From assembly GCF_012034175.1 (NCBI RefSeq), contig NZ_JAATEJ010000023.1, positions 99,092 to 163,091 of the forward strand: a stretch of 64,000 bases of DNA, given 5' to 3'. This document shows, one piece after another, positions 41,764 through 51,307 of this stretch. Each line of letters starts with the position of its first letter. Positions within the stretch are counted from its first letter, which is position 1. Below the pieces are notes generated by a model, which did not search any database, was not told the origin of the DNA, and worked only from the letters and a program-made list of their open reading frames with translations. The translations under genes and the position numbers were made by a program. Source of the stretch: Actinacidiphila epipremni (GTDB lineage Bacteria; Actinomycetota; Actinomycetes; Streptomycetales; Streptomycetaceae).

Positions 41764-43659
41764 CTACTCCACGCCGATGAGCAGCGGGCAGGTCGCCTGG
41801 CCGCCCTCGTAGATGACGGTGTCCACCGCGAGGTGGGTGTCGCGCACATGCGCCTCCAGCAGGTCGGCCAGGCCCGGCGGGGCGGTCGCGCCGAGCACCA
41901 GGGTGACCATCTCGCCGCCGGCGGCGAGCATCCGGTCCAGCACCTCGACGGCGGCGCCGGCGACGTCGGAGCCGATCAGGGCGACGTCGCCGTCGATGAG
42001 GCCGAGGACGTCCCCGGCCTGGCAGACGCCGGCCATCGTCCACGACTCGTGCTCGGCGACGGCGAGTTCGGCGTAGCGGGTGGCGCCGGCGGCGGAGGTC
42101 ATGGCGACGACGTCCTCGTCGAAGCTGCGCCGCGGCTCGTGCACGGCGAGCGCGGCGATGCCCTGGACGACGGAGCGGGTCGGGATGAGGGAGACGCGGA
42201 CGCCCTCGGCGCGGGCCTGCTCGGCGGCGGCGCCGGCGGCCGGGCGCAGGTCGCTGTCGTTGGGCAGCACGACGACCTCGCGGGCGCCGGTACGGCGGAC
42301 CGCCGCGGCGATCTCGGCGCTCGCGGGCGGCTCGCCCGCGCGGACGGCGACGACCGTGGCGCCGGCCTGCTCGCACAGCGCCGCCATGCCGTCGCCGCGG
42401 ACGAGCGCGACGACCGCCCGGCCCTGCCGGCCGGTGGCGGGGCCGGCGCCGTCGGGGCGGCCGGTCCGGCCGGCGGGCCCGGCGCCGGCCTGGGCGCCGA
42501 AGTGGGTGACCCGGATGCGGTGCGGGCGGCCCGCCTCGATGCCCGCCTCGATGGCGGCGCCGACGTCGTCGACGTGCACATGGACGTTCCACAGGCCGTC
42601 GCCGCCGACGACGACCAGGGAGTCGCCGAGCCCGTCCAGCCGGGTGCGCAGGGCGGTGACGGCGTCGGCGGGGGCGTCGAGCAGGTAGAGCACCTCGAAG
42701 GCGGGGCCGCCGTCGGCTGCGCCGGCGTCCGGGCAGCCGTGCGGGGCCGCGCCGGGCGCGAGGACTTCGGCGCGCTCGCCGGGGCCGCCGGCCGCCGGGT
42801 CGTGGGGGTGCTGGCGGGGGACGGTGCCGGGCTCGCCGCCCGCGGGGGCGTGGGCGGGCGCCGGGCGGGTCAGGGTGGCGGTGGGCGCCGCCGGGGGCGC
42901 GGTGGGGCCCGGCGGGGTGCCGCCCGCCGGGTCGGGGGCCGCGGTGGGGCGGGCGGTACGGGGCGGGAGGTCGCCGTGGTGCGGGGCCTCGCCGGTGACG
43001 GCCGCGACGAGGGCGGCGAGCACCGCGACCAGGCCGAGGCCGCCGGCGTCCACGACCCCGGCGGCCCGCAGCACGCCGAGCTGGTCGGGCGTCGCCGTGA
43101 GGGCGGTACGGGCGCCGTCGTGGGCGGCGCGCACGACGGCGGCGAGGCGGTCGGCCTCCGGGCGGGGCGGAGCCGCCTGCGCGGCTGCTTCGGCCGCGGA
43201 GGCCGCTGCCGCGGCGACGGTGAGCATCGTGCCCTCGGTGGGGCGGGCGACGGCCTCGTACGCGGAGTCCGCGGCGGTGCGCAGGGCGCGGCACATGTCC
43301 GCTGCCGCGGGGGGGTCGGCGCTGCTTGCGCTTCGGCGGAGGGAATCGTTCATGCCGCGCAGCAGCTGGGCCAGGATCGTGCCGGAGTTGCCGCGGGCGC
43401 CGATGAGGGCGCCGTGCGCCATGGCGCGGAAGGCTTCGGTGAGGGTGGGGGCGGGGGCGGCCGGGGCCGCCGGGTCCCCGTAGAGGGCTTCCACCGCCTG
43501 GGCGGCGGACTCCATGGTGAGGTAGAGGTTCGTGCCGGTGTCGCCGTCGGCGACGGGGTAGACGTTGATCGCGTCGATGTCCTCGCGGGCACGGCCCAGG
43601 GCGGCGAGGGCGAGCCGGCACCAGGTGCGCACCGTGGGTGCGTCGAGCGAGGGCGGCAC
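41764..43659 (-). CDS. DAK1/DAK2 dihydroxyacetone-kinase-like and DegV-related protein
   Basis: This 631-residue protein has an N-terminal DAK2 (DhaL-like) domain: AINVYPVADGDTGTNLYLTM, then GARGNSGTILAQLLRG and GVVDAGGLGLVAV. The acidic DGDTG loop would bind Mg-nucleotide. A Pro/Ala-rich linker covers about 240-320. A C-terminal FakB/YloV-like half follows (LYLLDAPADAV, VHVHVDDVGAAIEAG, VVLPNDSDLRPAA). Relatives act as fatty acid kinase FakA in Firmicutes; here that is inference. GTG 43659 has AGGAGG 5 nt upstream. It lies upstream of recG on the same strand, 63 bp away. Confidence 0.9.
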   Translation of the reverse strand: MPPSLDAPTVRTWCRLALAALGRAREDIDAINVYPVADGDTGTNLYLTMESAAQAVEALYGDPAAPAAPAPTLTEAFRAMAHGALIGARGNSGTILAQLLRGMNDSLRRSASSADPPAAADMCRALRTAADSAYEAVARPTEGTMLTVAAAAASAAEAAAQAAPPRPEADRLAAVVRAAHDGARTALTATPDQLGVLRAAGVVDAGGLGLVAVLAALVAAVTGEAPHHGDLPPRTARPTAAPDPAGGTPPGPTAPPAAPTATLTRPAPAHAPAGGEPGTVPRQHPHDPAAGGPGERAEVLAPGAAPHGCPDAGAADGGPAFEVLYLLDAPADAVTALRTRLDGLGDSLVVVGGDGLWNVHVHVDDVGAAIEAGIEAGRPHRIRVTHFGAQAGAGPAGRTGRPDGAGPATGRQGRAVVALVRGDGMAALCEQAGATVVAVRAGEPPASAEIAAAVRRTGAREVVVLPNDSDLRPAAGAAAEQARAEGVRVSLIPTRSVVQGIAALAVHEPRRSFDEDVVAMTSAAGATRYAELAVAEHESWTMAGVCQAGDVLGLIDGDVALIGSDVAGAAVEVLDRMLAAGGEMVTLVLGATAPPGLADLLEAHVRDTHLAVDTVIYEGGQATCPLLIGVE

Positions 43660-43746
43660 GGAATCCTCCTGGCGGGGGTGGGTGGGCGTTTCTGAGCGTA
43701 GTCGCCCGCGAGGTGGGGGGTGGGGCCCCACGTGCGTGGGGGGGCC

Positions 43747-44025
43747 GTCGTCGCGGGACCTTCCGTCCGCTTCAGCCCTCCGGGCTGCCCCGTACTGCTG
43801 TCGCGGGAACTTCTGTCTGTTTCGGCTGGGCGCGCAGTTCCCCGCGCCCCTCCCCGGCGGAACGCCTCGTACTGTCGTCGCGGGACCTTCCGTCCGCTTC
43901 AGCCCTCCGGGCTGCCCCGTACTGCTGTCGCGGGAACTTCCGTCCGCTTCAGCTGGGCGCGCAGTTCCCCGCGCCCCTCCCCGGCGGAACGCCTCGTACT
44001 GTCGTCGCGGGACCTTCCGTCCGCT
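43747..44025. repeat. 127-bp tandem direct repeat, two full copies plus 25 bp
   Basis: Copies begin at 43747, 43874 and 44001 (GTCGTCGCGGGACCTTCCGT). The two full units differ at only four positions. Within each unit a GCGGGA(A/C)CTTC(C/T)GTC motif recurs, giving alternating 53- and 74-bp steps. Each unit contains GGGCGCG...CGCGCCC, which can form a 7-bp hairpin. It lies in the 568-bp gap between the divergent DAK-like gene and rpmB. No frame is protein-like. Confidence 0.9.
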
Positions 44026-44057
44026 GTGGCTTGTCGCTCCGTCCTCCCCCAGCGCTT

Positions 44058-44079
44058 CGCGTGGGGGTACCCCCACGCG
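44058..44079. repeat. 22-bp perfect palindrome centred on GGGGGTACCCCC
   Basis: The sequence CGCG plus TGGGGGTACCCCCA plus CGCG is fully self-complementary with no loop. It follows the 127-bp repeat and precedes rpmB by about 150 bp. I recall GGGGGTACCCCC-type elements recurring in Streptomyces intergenic DNA; this could be a REP-like element or an operator. Confidence 0.75.
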
Positions 44080-44227
44080 CCCCTGGGGCTGGCGCTCCGG
44101 CGGAAGGGGCAAGGCTCGGGGCGTGGTAATTTCGTGGGTGTCGGGGCGGCGTTGTATGCTGCTTCGGTTGCCTGGGGGGCTCCCGGGCATTTCCTCGTAA
44201 ATGCATCTGAAGTCTTTGGAGTGTCCC

Positions 44228-44413
44228 GTGGCTGCCAACTGCGACGTCTGCGGCAAGGGGCCGGGCTTCGGCAACAGCATTTCCCACTCGCACCGCCGTA
44301 CCCCGCGCCGTTGGAACCCCAACATCCAGCGGGTGCGCGCGGTTGTGGGGAAGACGCCGAAGCGGCTCAACGTCTGCACCTCGTGCATCAAGGCCGGCAA
44401 GGTCTCTCGCTAG
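44228..44413 (+). CDS. rpmB: 50S ribosomal protein L28 (zinc-binding form)
   Basis: The 61-residue protein begins MAANCDVCGKGPGFGNSISH. Four cysteines (5, 8, 50, 53) form a zinc site, so it is the C+ paralogue. Basic residues dominate (RRTPRRWNPNIQRVRAVV). GTG 44228 has GGAG 6 nt upstream. Starting at ATG 44201 would add nine non-homologous residues. It is a single-gene plus-strand unit with a strong terminator 22 bp downstream. Confidence 0.97.
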   Translation: MAANCDVCGKGPGFGNSISHSHRRTPRRWNPNIQRVRAVVGKTPKRLNVCTSCIKAGKVSR

Positions 44414-44434
44414 CGAGCGGCCCCGGCACTGCGC

Positions 44435-44466
44435 AAGCCGGCTCACCTGTGGTGAGCCGGCTTTTT
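44435..44466 (+). terminator. Rho-independent terminator after rpmB
   Basis: AAGCCGGCTCACC (44435-44447) pairs perfectly with 44451-44463 around TGT and is followed by Ts. It is the clearest intrinsic terminator in the window, lies 22 bp after rpmB and faces the convergent thiD. Confidence 0.93.
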
Positions 44467-44474
44467 GCGTGCCC

Positions 44475-45296
44475 TCAGGCGCGGGAGCGCCAGGCGTGGT
44501 CGACCGGGCCGGTGCCGGTGCCGAGGGGGAAGCCCGCGGCGATCGCGCCGGTGACGTAGGTCTTCGCCGCGGCGGCTGCCTCGGGGACGGGGCGGCCGAG
44601 GGCGAGGTGGGTGGCCAGGGCGGTGGCGAGGGTGCAGCCGGTGCCGTGGGTGTGCGGGTTGGGGTGGCGCGGGGCGCGCAGCCAGTGCTCGGTGCGGCCG
44701 TCGGTGAGCAGGTCGGGGCAGTCGGTGCCGGGCCGGGCGGCGGGGAGGTGGCCGCCCTTGACGAGCACCCAGCGGGGGCCGAGCGCCAGGACGGCGTCGG
44801 CGGCGGTCCGCATGCCGGCCTCGTCGGTGACGACGACGCCGGTGAGCCGGGTGACCTCGTCGAGGTTGGGGGTGACGACGGTCGCGAGCGGCAGCAGCCG
44901 GCTGCGTACGACCTCGGTGGCGTCCTCGTGCAGCAGGGTGTCGCCGCGCTTGGAGGCGCCGACCGGGTCGACGACGAGCGGGGCGGCGAGGCCGGTGAGC
45001 AGGTCGGCGACGGTCGCGGCGGTGCGCGCGGAGCCGAGCATGCCGGTCTTGACGGCCTGGACGCCGATGTCGCCGGCGACGGCGCGGAATTGCGCGCGTA
45101 CCGCTTCCGGGGGAAGTTCCCAGGTGCCGTGGACGCCGTGCGAGTCCTGCGCGGTGACGGCGGTGACGACGCTCATGCCGTGCGCGCCGAGCGCGAGCGC
45201 CGTCTTGAGGTCGGCCTGGATGCCGGCCCCGCCGCCGGAGTCGGACCCGGCGACGGTGAGCACCCGGGCGGGGGTACGGGCCGGGGCCCGGCTCAT
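44475..45296 (-). CDS. thiD: Hydroxymethylpyrimidine/phosphomethylpyrimidine kinase ThiD
   Basis: ThiD phosphorylates HMP and HMP-P in thiamine synthesis. The 273-residue protein shows LTVAGSDSGGGAGIQADLKT, VTAVTAQDSHGV, GMLGSARTAATVADLL and the ATP/anion-hole motif HTHGTGCTLATALATHLALG. ATG 45296 overlaps the thiL stop (ATGA), implying coupled translation. No TPP riboswitch is seen upstream of this pair. Confidence 0.96.
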   Translation of the reverse strand: MSRAPARTPARVLTVAGSDSGGGAGIQADLKTALALGAHGMSVVTAVTAQDSHGVHGTWELPPEAVRAQFRAVAGDIGVQAVKTGMLGSARTAATVADLLTGLAAPLVVDPVGASKRGDTLLHEDATEVVRSRLLPLATVVTPNLDEVTRLTGVVVTDEAGMRTAADAVLALGPRWVLVKGGHLPAARPGTDCPDLLTDGRTEHWLRAPRHPNPHTHGTGCTLATALATHLALGRPVPEAAAAAKTYVTGAIAAGFPLGTGTGPVDHAWRSRA

Positions 45297-46258
45297 GTGT
45301 CGGCGCCGAAGTGGTCCCAGCCGCCCGCCTTCTCCCAGGGCGCCCCGTCGACGGTGACCTGCGGGACGCGGCCGGCCGGGGAGCCGACCGAGCCGATGAC
45401 GCGCCAGCGCGCGGGCAGCTTCACGTCCGGCGGGAAGGTGGCGACGATGGCGTGGTCCTCGCCGCCGGTGAGCACCCAGTGCAGCGGGTCGACGCCGACG
45501 GCCTGGCCGATGTCGGTCATCTGGGCGGGGATGTCTATGGCCGCCGAGCGCAGGTCGATGTCCGTGCCGCTGGCGGCGGCGATGTGGCCGAGGTCGGCGA
45601 CCAGGCCGTCGCTGACGTCGGTCATGGCGGTGGCGCCGAGTTCCGCGGCGGCGGGTCCCGCGTGGTAGGGCGGCTCGGGGCGGCGGTGGGCCTCGACGAA
45701 GGCGCGCGGGGAGCGGAAGCCGCGGGAGAGCACGGCCAGGCCCGCCGCGGACCAGCCGAGCCAGCCGGTGACGGCGACGACATCGCCCGCACGTGCCCCC
45801 GATCGGGTGACGGCGGCGCGGTTGCGCAGGTCGCCCAGCGCGGTGACGGCGACGGTGATGGTGTCGCCGCGGACGACGTCCCCGCCGACGACGGCGGCGC
45901 CGGCGACCTGGCACTCGTCGCGGATGCCGTCCATGAGCTCGACCGGCCAGGTGGCGGGCAGTTCGACGGGGACGACCAGGCCCAGCAGCACGGCGGTGGG
46001 GACGGCGCCCATGGCGGCGATGTCCGCGAGGTTCTGCGCCGCGGCCTTGCGGCCGACGTCGTAGGCGGTGGACCAGTCGCGGCGGAAGTGCCGGCCCTCG
46101 ATGAGGATGTCGGTGGTGGCGACCACCCGCCGGTCGGGCGCGGCCACCACGGCCGCGTCGTCGCCGGGCCCGATCTTCACGGCCGGGGTGGAGGTGAGGC
46201 GTGAGGTGAGTTCTCTGATGAGCCCGAACTCCCCCAGTTCGCCCACGGTCCCCTTCAT
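45293..46258 (-). CDS. thiL: Thiamine-monophosphate kinase ThiL
   Basis: ThiL makes thiamine pyrophosphate from thiamine phosphate. The 321-residue protein starts MKGTVGELGEFGLIRELTSR. It shows the ATP-grasp-like PurM family signatures KIGPGDDAAVV, TTDILIEGRHFRRDW, AAQNLADIAAMGA, GGDVVRGD and MTDVSDGLVADLGHIA. GGAAG lies just before ATG 46258. The longer frame to 46390 adds unrelated residues. It is divergent from the Lrp-domain gene. Confidence 0.96.
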   Translation of the reverse strand: MKGTVGELGEFGLIRELTSRLTSTPAVKIGPGDDAAVVAAPDRRVVATTDILIEGRHFRRDWSTAYDVGRKAAAQNLADIAAMGAVPTAVLLGLVVPVELPATWPVELMDGIRDECQVAGAAVVGGDVVRGDTITVAVTALGDLRNRAAVTRSGARAGDVVAVTGWLGWSAAGLAVLSRGFRSPRAFVEAHRRPEPPYHAGPAAAELGATAMTDVSDGLVADLGHIAAASGTDIDLRSAAIDIPAQMTDIGQAVGVDPLHWVLTGGEDHAIVATFPPDVKLPARWRVIGSVGSPAGRVPQVTVDGAPWEKAGGWDHFGADT

Positions 46259-46419
46259 GTCTTCCGTCCCCTCTGGTCGCGGCGTCCAGCCGGCTCGCTT
46301 GCGTGTTTCGGCGTCAATACGGGGGGCAGGTACCGCGCGGGTCTCCCCGCTGGTCGCGACGACGCGATAACGTGGCGTCCCCCTTCCCACATGATCCTCG
46401 TAGCCGCCCTGGAGGTTCC

Positions 46420-46653
46420 GTGGTACAGGCTTACATCCTGATCCAGACCGAGGTCGGCAAGGCCTCGGCAGTAGCGGAGGTGATCTCCAAACTCGACGGC
46501 GTCATCCAGGCAGAGGATGTCACCGGCCCGTACGACGTGATCGTCAGGGCCCAGGCGGACACGGTCGACGAGCTCGGCCGGATGGTGGTGGCCAAGGTCC
46601 AGCAGGTGGACGGCATCACCCGTACGCTCACCTGCCCGGTGGTCCATATCTAG
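46420..46653 (+). CDS. Stand-alone Lrp/AsnC ligand-binding (RAM) domain protein
   Basis: This 77-residue protein is a single RAM domain: MVQAYILIQTEVGKASAVAE, then VIQAEDVTGPYDVIVRAQAD and MVVAKVQQVDGITRT. It lacks the helix-turn-helix of full Lrp proteins. Small stand-alone RAM proteins may bind amino acids and regulate partner proteins; no target is visible. GTG 46420 has GGAGG 4 nt upstream. It is followed by the DUF3515 gene after 19 bp. Confidence 0.92.
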   Translation: MVQAYILIQTEVGKASAVAEVISKLDGVIQAEDVTGPYDVIVRAQADTVDELGRMVVAKVQQVDGITRTLTCPVVHI

Positions 46654-46672
46654 CCCCCGATATGCTCGGCCG

Positions 46673-47158
46673 GTGGCATGGTTTCACCGGATCGTCCTGA
46701 TCAACGTGTCCGCCGTCGCGTGCCTTGCAGCGGCGGCGGCCTACGGTTTCGCCGTGTCCGGCAGCGGTGATGACGACACCGTGGCCGTACCGGTTCCTGA
46801 CCCGGTCGCCGCCGGGTACTGCCGGGCGCTGCACGACGCGCTGCCGCAGGAGGTCGACGGCCTCCCCCGGCATGATCTCAAGCCGGCCTCCGACCTGACG
46901 GCCGGGTGGGGAAGTCCGTCGATCAAGCTGCGCTGCGGGGTGCCGCGTCCGGAGATCGACAACGACGACGACGCGGACGGCATCGGCGTCGACGGGGTCA
47001 GCTGGTCGGTCGAGGAGGGCCCCGGCGGCGGGCTGCTGCTGACCACGACGCTGCGCTCGGTGTACGTCGAGGTGACGCTGCCCAAGCAGTACGCCGCGGG
47101 TCTCACCGCGCTGTCCGACCTCGCCGGGCCGGTGAAGCGCACGATCCCCGACCTGTAG
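46673..47158 (+). CDS. DUF3515 family membrane-anchored protein
   Basis: The 161-residue protein has an N-terminal hydrophobic stretch (IVLINVSAVACLAAAAAYGFAV), probably a signal anchor. An exported domain follows with YCRALHDALPQEVDGL, SIKLRCGVPRPE and the strands WSVEEGPGG and VYVEVTLPKQY. The two cysteines could pair outside the cell. The family is actinobacterial and its function is unknown. It is convergent with ddl. GTG 46673 is the start. Confidence 0.88.
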   Translation: MAWFHRIVLINVSAVACLAAAAAYGFAVSGSGDDDTVAVPVPDPVAAGYCRALHDALPQEVDGLPRHDLKPASDLTAGWGSPSIKLRCGVPRPEIDNDDDADGIGVDGVSWSVEEGPGGGLLLTTTLRSVYVEVTLPKQYAAGLTALSDLAGPVKRTIPDL

Positions 47159-47182
47159 GCCGGCGCCGTGGCGCAACGGCCG

Positions 47183-47216
47183 GACCCGGTACGGCCGCGG
47201 GGGCGCGTACCGGGTC
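47183..47216. terminator. 11-bp bidirectional hairpin between DUF3515 gene and ddl
   Basis: GACCCGGTACG (47183-47193) pairs with 47206-47216 around a 12-nt loop. It lies in the 81-bp gap between convergent genes. Confidence 0.7.
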
Positions 47217-47239
47217 GGGACGGGCACAGCAGGGACGTT

Positions 47240-48424
<1,185 letters not shown>

Positions 48425-48436
48425 GTCGCGTCGACC

Positions 48437-49438
48437 TTACCTTTCGGGCTTCGCGGACCGTGACATCAATTCCCGCACGGCCACGACCGGCGGTTTTCCG
48501 TTGTGAACGATATCGACCACGGTCTCGGTGATCGGCATGTCCACGCCGTGGCGGCGGGCGAGTTCCGCCACCGACTCACAGGATTTGACGCCCTCGGCGG
48601 TCTGCCGGGTGACCGCGATGGTCTCGGCCAGGCTCATGCCGCGGCCGAGGTTGGTGCCGAAGGTGTGGTTGCGCGACAGCGGCGAGGAGCAGGTGGCGAC
48701 TAGGTCGCCCATGCCGGCCAGGCCGGCGAAGGTGTACGCGTCGGCGCCCATGGCAAGGCCCAGCCGGGTGGTCTCGGCGAGGCCGCGGGTGATCAGCGAC
48801 GCCTTGGTGTTGTCGCCCAGGCCCATGCCGTCGGCGATGCCCACGGCCAGGCCGATGACGTTCTTGACGGCGCCGCCCAGTTCGCAGCCGACGACGTCGG
48901 TGTTGGTGTACGGCCGGAAGTAGGCGGTGTGGCAGGCGGCCTGGATACGGCGGGCCACGGCGTCGTCCCGGCAGGCCACGACGGAGGCGGCGGGCTGCCG
49001 TTCGGCGATCTCCGGGGCGAGGTTGGGGCCGGAGAGCACCGCGACGCGTTCGGGCCCGGCCTTGGCGACCTCCTCGATGACCTCGGTCATCCGCTTGGCG
49101 GTGCCGAGTTCGACGCCTTTCATGAGGCTGACCAGCACCGCGTCGGGGCGCAGCAGCGGCGCCCACGCGGCGAGGTTGCCGCGCAGCGTCTGCGAGGGCA
49201 CGGTGAGGAAGACCAGTTCCGCGTCGTGGGCGGCCTCGGCCGGGTCGGCGGTCGCGGTGACGGCGGCGGGCAGTTCGAGCGCGGGGTGGTAGTCGGGGTT
49301 GCGGCGGCCGGTGTTGATGGCGTCGACGACCTCGGGCCTGCGGCCCCACAGCGACACCTGGCAGCCGGCGTCGGCCAGCACCATCGCGAAGGCGGTGCCC
49401 CACGAGCCCGTGCCGTAGACCGCGCAGCGCGCCGTCAC
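48437..49438 (-). CDS. gpsA: NAD(P)H-dependent glycerol-3-phosphate dehydrogenase
   Basis: GpsA makes sn-glycerol 3-phosphate for phospholipid synthesis. The 333-residue protein has VYGTGSWGTAFAMVLADAG at its start (NAD-binding), VFLTVPSQTLRGNL, LSGPNLAPEIAERQP, the catalytic ELGGAVKNVIGLAVGIADG and FAGLAGMGDLVATC. GTG 49438 overlaps the plsC stop by four bases, with GGGAGG nearby. PlsC and Ddl flank it. Confidence 0.97.
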   Translation of the reverse strand: MTARCAVYGTGSWGTAFAMVLADAGCQVSLWGRRPEVVDAINTGRRNPDYHPALELPAAVTATADPAEAAHDAELVFLTVPSQTLRGNLAAWAPLLRPDAVLVSLMKGVELGTAKRMTEVIEEVAKAGPERVAVLSGPNLAPEIAERQPAASVVACRDDAVARRIQAACHTAYFRPYTNTDVVGCELGGAVKNVIGLAVGIADGMGLGDNTKASLITRGLAETTRLGLAMGADAYTFAGLAGMGDLVATCSSPLSRNHTFGTNLGRGMSLAETIAVTRQTAEGVKSCESVAELARRHGVDMPITETVVDIVHNGKPPVVAVRELMSRSAKPER

Positions 49439-50157
49439 TTGGCCTCCCGTGCCGCGCGCGGGTCGTACAGCCCGTCGGGGGCGGGCTCGCCGCGCAGTTC
49501 GGCGAGGAGTGCGGTGACCGCGCGCATGACGGTCTCGGTGACCTCGCGCAGCAGCTCGGCGGTGGGCTCCTGGCCGTAGTAGGCGCTCAGGTCCACCGGC
49601 GGTCCGGCGAGCACCCGCAGCGTCTTGCGCGGGAAGAGGCGTACCCGCTTGGTCTTGGCGTACGGCGGCACGGCCTCGTTGGCGCCCCACTGGGCGACCG
49701 GGATGACGGGAGCCTTGGTGAGCAGCGCGACGCGGGCGATACCGGTCTTGGAGACCATCGGCCACAGGTCGGGGTCGCGGGTGAGGGTGCCCTCGGGGTA
49801 GAAGGCGACGCATTCGCCGGCGTGGATGGCGGCGACGGCGGCGCGGAAGGCGTTGGCGGCGTCGGTGGTGTCCCGGAAGACCGGGATCTGGCCGGTGCCG
49901 CGCAGCATCGTGCCGACGACGGCCGGCTTGAACAGCGCGGCTTTGGCCAGGAAGCGCGGTACCCGGCCGGTGTTGTACTGGTAATGCGCGTACGACAGCG
50001 GGTCGAGGTACGAGTTGTGGTTCACCGCGGTGATGAATCCGCCCTCGGCCGGAATGTGCTCCATTCCGCGCCAATCCCGCTTGAACAGCACAATGAGCGG
50101 CGGTTTCACGAGGACTGCCGCCAGGCGGTACCAGAAACCGATTCTGCGGCCAGACAC
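49435..50157 (-). CDS. plsC: 1-acyl-sn-glycerol-3-phosphate acyltransferase (PlsC family)
   Basis: This 240-residue acyltransferase has the NHNSYLDP (NHx4D-like) catalytic motif near residue 46. The substrate-binding motif FYPEGTLTRDP follows near 118. PVIPVAQWGANE lies further on. A hydrophobic N-terminal stretch (AAVLVKPPLIVLF) suggests peripheral membrane attachment. GTG 50157 has GAGGAG 5 nt upstream. It heads the plsC-gpsA-ddl operon, so two phospholipid steps are co-regulated with a cell-wall step. Confidence 0.95.
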   Translation of the reverse strand: MSGRRIGFWYRLAAVLVKPPLIVLFKRDWRGMEHIPAEGGFITAVNHNSYLDPLSYAHYQYNTGRVPRFLAKAALFKPAVVGTMLRGTGQIPVFRDTTDAANAFRAAVAAIHAGECVAFYPEGTLTRDPDLWPMVSKTGIARVALLTKAPVIPVAQWGANEAVPPYAKTKRVRLFPRKTLRVLAGPPVDLSAYYGQEPTAELLREVTETVMRAVTALLAELRGEPAPDGLYDPRAAREAK

Positions 50158-50270
50158 CCGGACTCCTCTTCGTTGCGTTGGCGCTGCCGCTCAGCATCGC
50201 GGCTACCAGAGACTAACGCCAGGTCTCCGGCCGCAGGGGGGCACCTCTGCCACTCGGTGACAATGGTCCG

Positions 50271-50912
50271 GTGGATGTGACGCGTAGGTGGTCGCTGGTC
50301 GTGCCGCTCAAGCCGCTCGCGGTGGCCAAGAGCCGGTTGGCGCGGGCGGCCGGTGCGGTGCGCCCGGCGCTGGCGCTGGCTTTCGTGCTCGACACGGTGG
50401 CCGGGGCGCTGGAATGCGCGGGCGTGGCGGATGTCACGGTGGTGACCGACGACCCGGTGGCGGGCGCGGAAGTGGCGGCGCTGGGCGCGCTGGTGGTGGC
50501 CGACGTACCGGCGGCGGGGCTGAACGCGGCGCTGCGGTACGGGGCGGAGCGGGTACGGCTGCGGTCGGCGGGGGCGGCGGTCGGGGCGCTGAACGGCGAT
50601 CTGCCGGCCTTGCGGCCCGCGGAGCTCACCGCGGTGCTGCTTGAGGCCGCGCGGCTGCCGGGGCGGGCTTTCCTGGCCGATGCGGCCGGCGTGGGGACAA
50701 CGTTGCTCACCGCGTCGCCGGGTGTGCCGCTCTCCCCCGGCTTCGGCGGTGCCTCCCGGGCCCGGCACCTGGCGTCGGGGGCGCGGGAGATCACGCTGCC
50801 GGACGTGGAGTCGGTCCGCCGGGACGTGGACACCGGCGCGGACCTGGAGGAGGCCCGGGCGCTGGGCGTGGGCCCGCGCACCGCGCGGCTGCTGCCGACG
50901 TGTACGGCCTAG
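50271..50912 (+). CDS. cofC: Phosphoenolpyruvate/2-phospholactate guanylyltransferase CofC (FbiD)
   Basis: CofC/FbiD activates PEP or 2-phospholactate with GTP for coenzyme F420 synthesis. The 213-residue nucleotidyltransferase starts with SLVVPLKPLAVAKSRLA, the GTP-binding region. ALNGDLPALRPAEL and FLADAAGVGTTLL follow. No other F420 genes lie in the window. It is divergent from plsC. Confidence 0.92.
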   Translation: MDVTRRWSLVVPLKPLAVAKSRLARAAGAVRPALALAFVLDTVAGALECAGVADVTVVTDDPVAGAEVAALGALVVADVPAAGLNAALRYGAERVRLRSAGAAVGALNGDLPALRPAELTAVLLEAARLPGRAFLADAAGVGTTLLTASPGVPLSPGFGGASRARHLASGAREITLPDVESVRRDVDTGADLEEARALGVGPRTARLLPTCTA

Positions 50913-50933
50913 GCCACCCCCTAAGGTGGGCGT

Positions 50934-51152
50934 ATGCAAGCCACCGCGTTCACCTTTGACCCGGGCACCCGTGCGGGCAGCGTGCTGCTGGACGACGGGA
51001 CGCCGGTGCCGTTCGACGCCGCGGCCTTCGACGCGGGGGGCCTGCGGCTGCTGCGGGCCGGCCAGCGGGTGCGGATCCGCACCGAGGGCGAGGGCGCCGC
51101 GCGCCGGGTGGTGTTCGTGACGCTGCAGACGTATCCGGACCCGGGCGCGTAA
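50934..51152 (+). CDS. Small cold-shock-domain-like protein
   Basis: This 72-residue protein follows cofC by 21 bp. It reads MQATAFTFDPGTRAGSVLLD, then PVPFDAAAFDAGGLRLLRAG and QRVRIRTEG. The Gly-hydrophobic-DDG-PFD pattern resembles a cold-shock OB fold, but the RNP aromatic motifs are missing. A nucleic-acid role is possible, not shown. AAGGTGGG lies just before ATG 50934. It is probably co-transcribed with cofC. Confidence 0.8.
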   Translation: MQATAFTFDPGTRAGSVLLDDGTPVPFDAAAFDAGGLRLLRAGQRVRIRTEGEGAARRVVFVTLQTYPDPGA

Positions 51153-51234
51153 CACGCGTAGCAGCCGGTGACAGCCGGTAGGAGCCGGGACACAGCAGGA
51201 CGGCACAGCAGCACAGAACAGCACGGCATGGCGC

Positions 51235-51264
51235 GGGCCGGGTCACCCTCGGGGTGCCCGGCCC
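51235..51264. terminator. Hairpin between cofC unit and hupS
   Basis: GGGCCGGG (51235-51242) pairs with 51257-51264, and CACCC with GGGTG extends the stem inside after a one-base bulge. It lies in the convergent gap and can serve both transcripts. CACAGCA-type short repeats precede it at about 51190-51230. Confidence 0.75.
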
Positions 51265-51307
51265 GGTGCGGTGGTGCGGTGGGAGCGGGGTCGTGCGGTG
51301 CGGCGGC

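Noticed and set aside
43747..44025. Possible CRISPR-like array
   Set aside because: Units are 127 bp with only two full copies, and inner motifs alternate 53 and 74 bp apart. There are no uniform spacers and no cas genes.
45293..46258. TPP riboswitch before thiL/thiD
   Set aside because: I found no conserved thi-box-like elements upstream of thiL.
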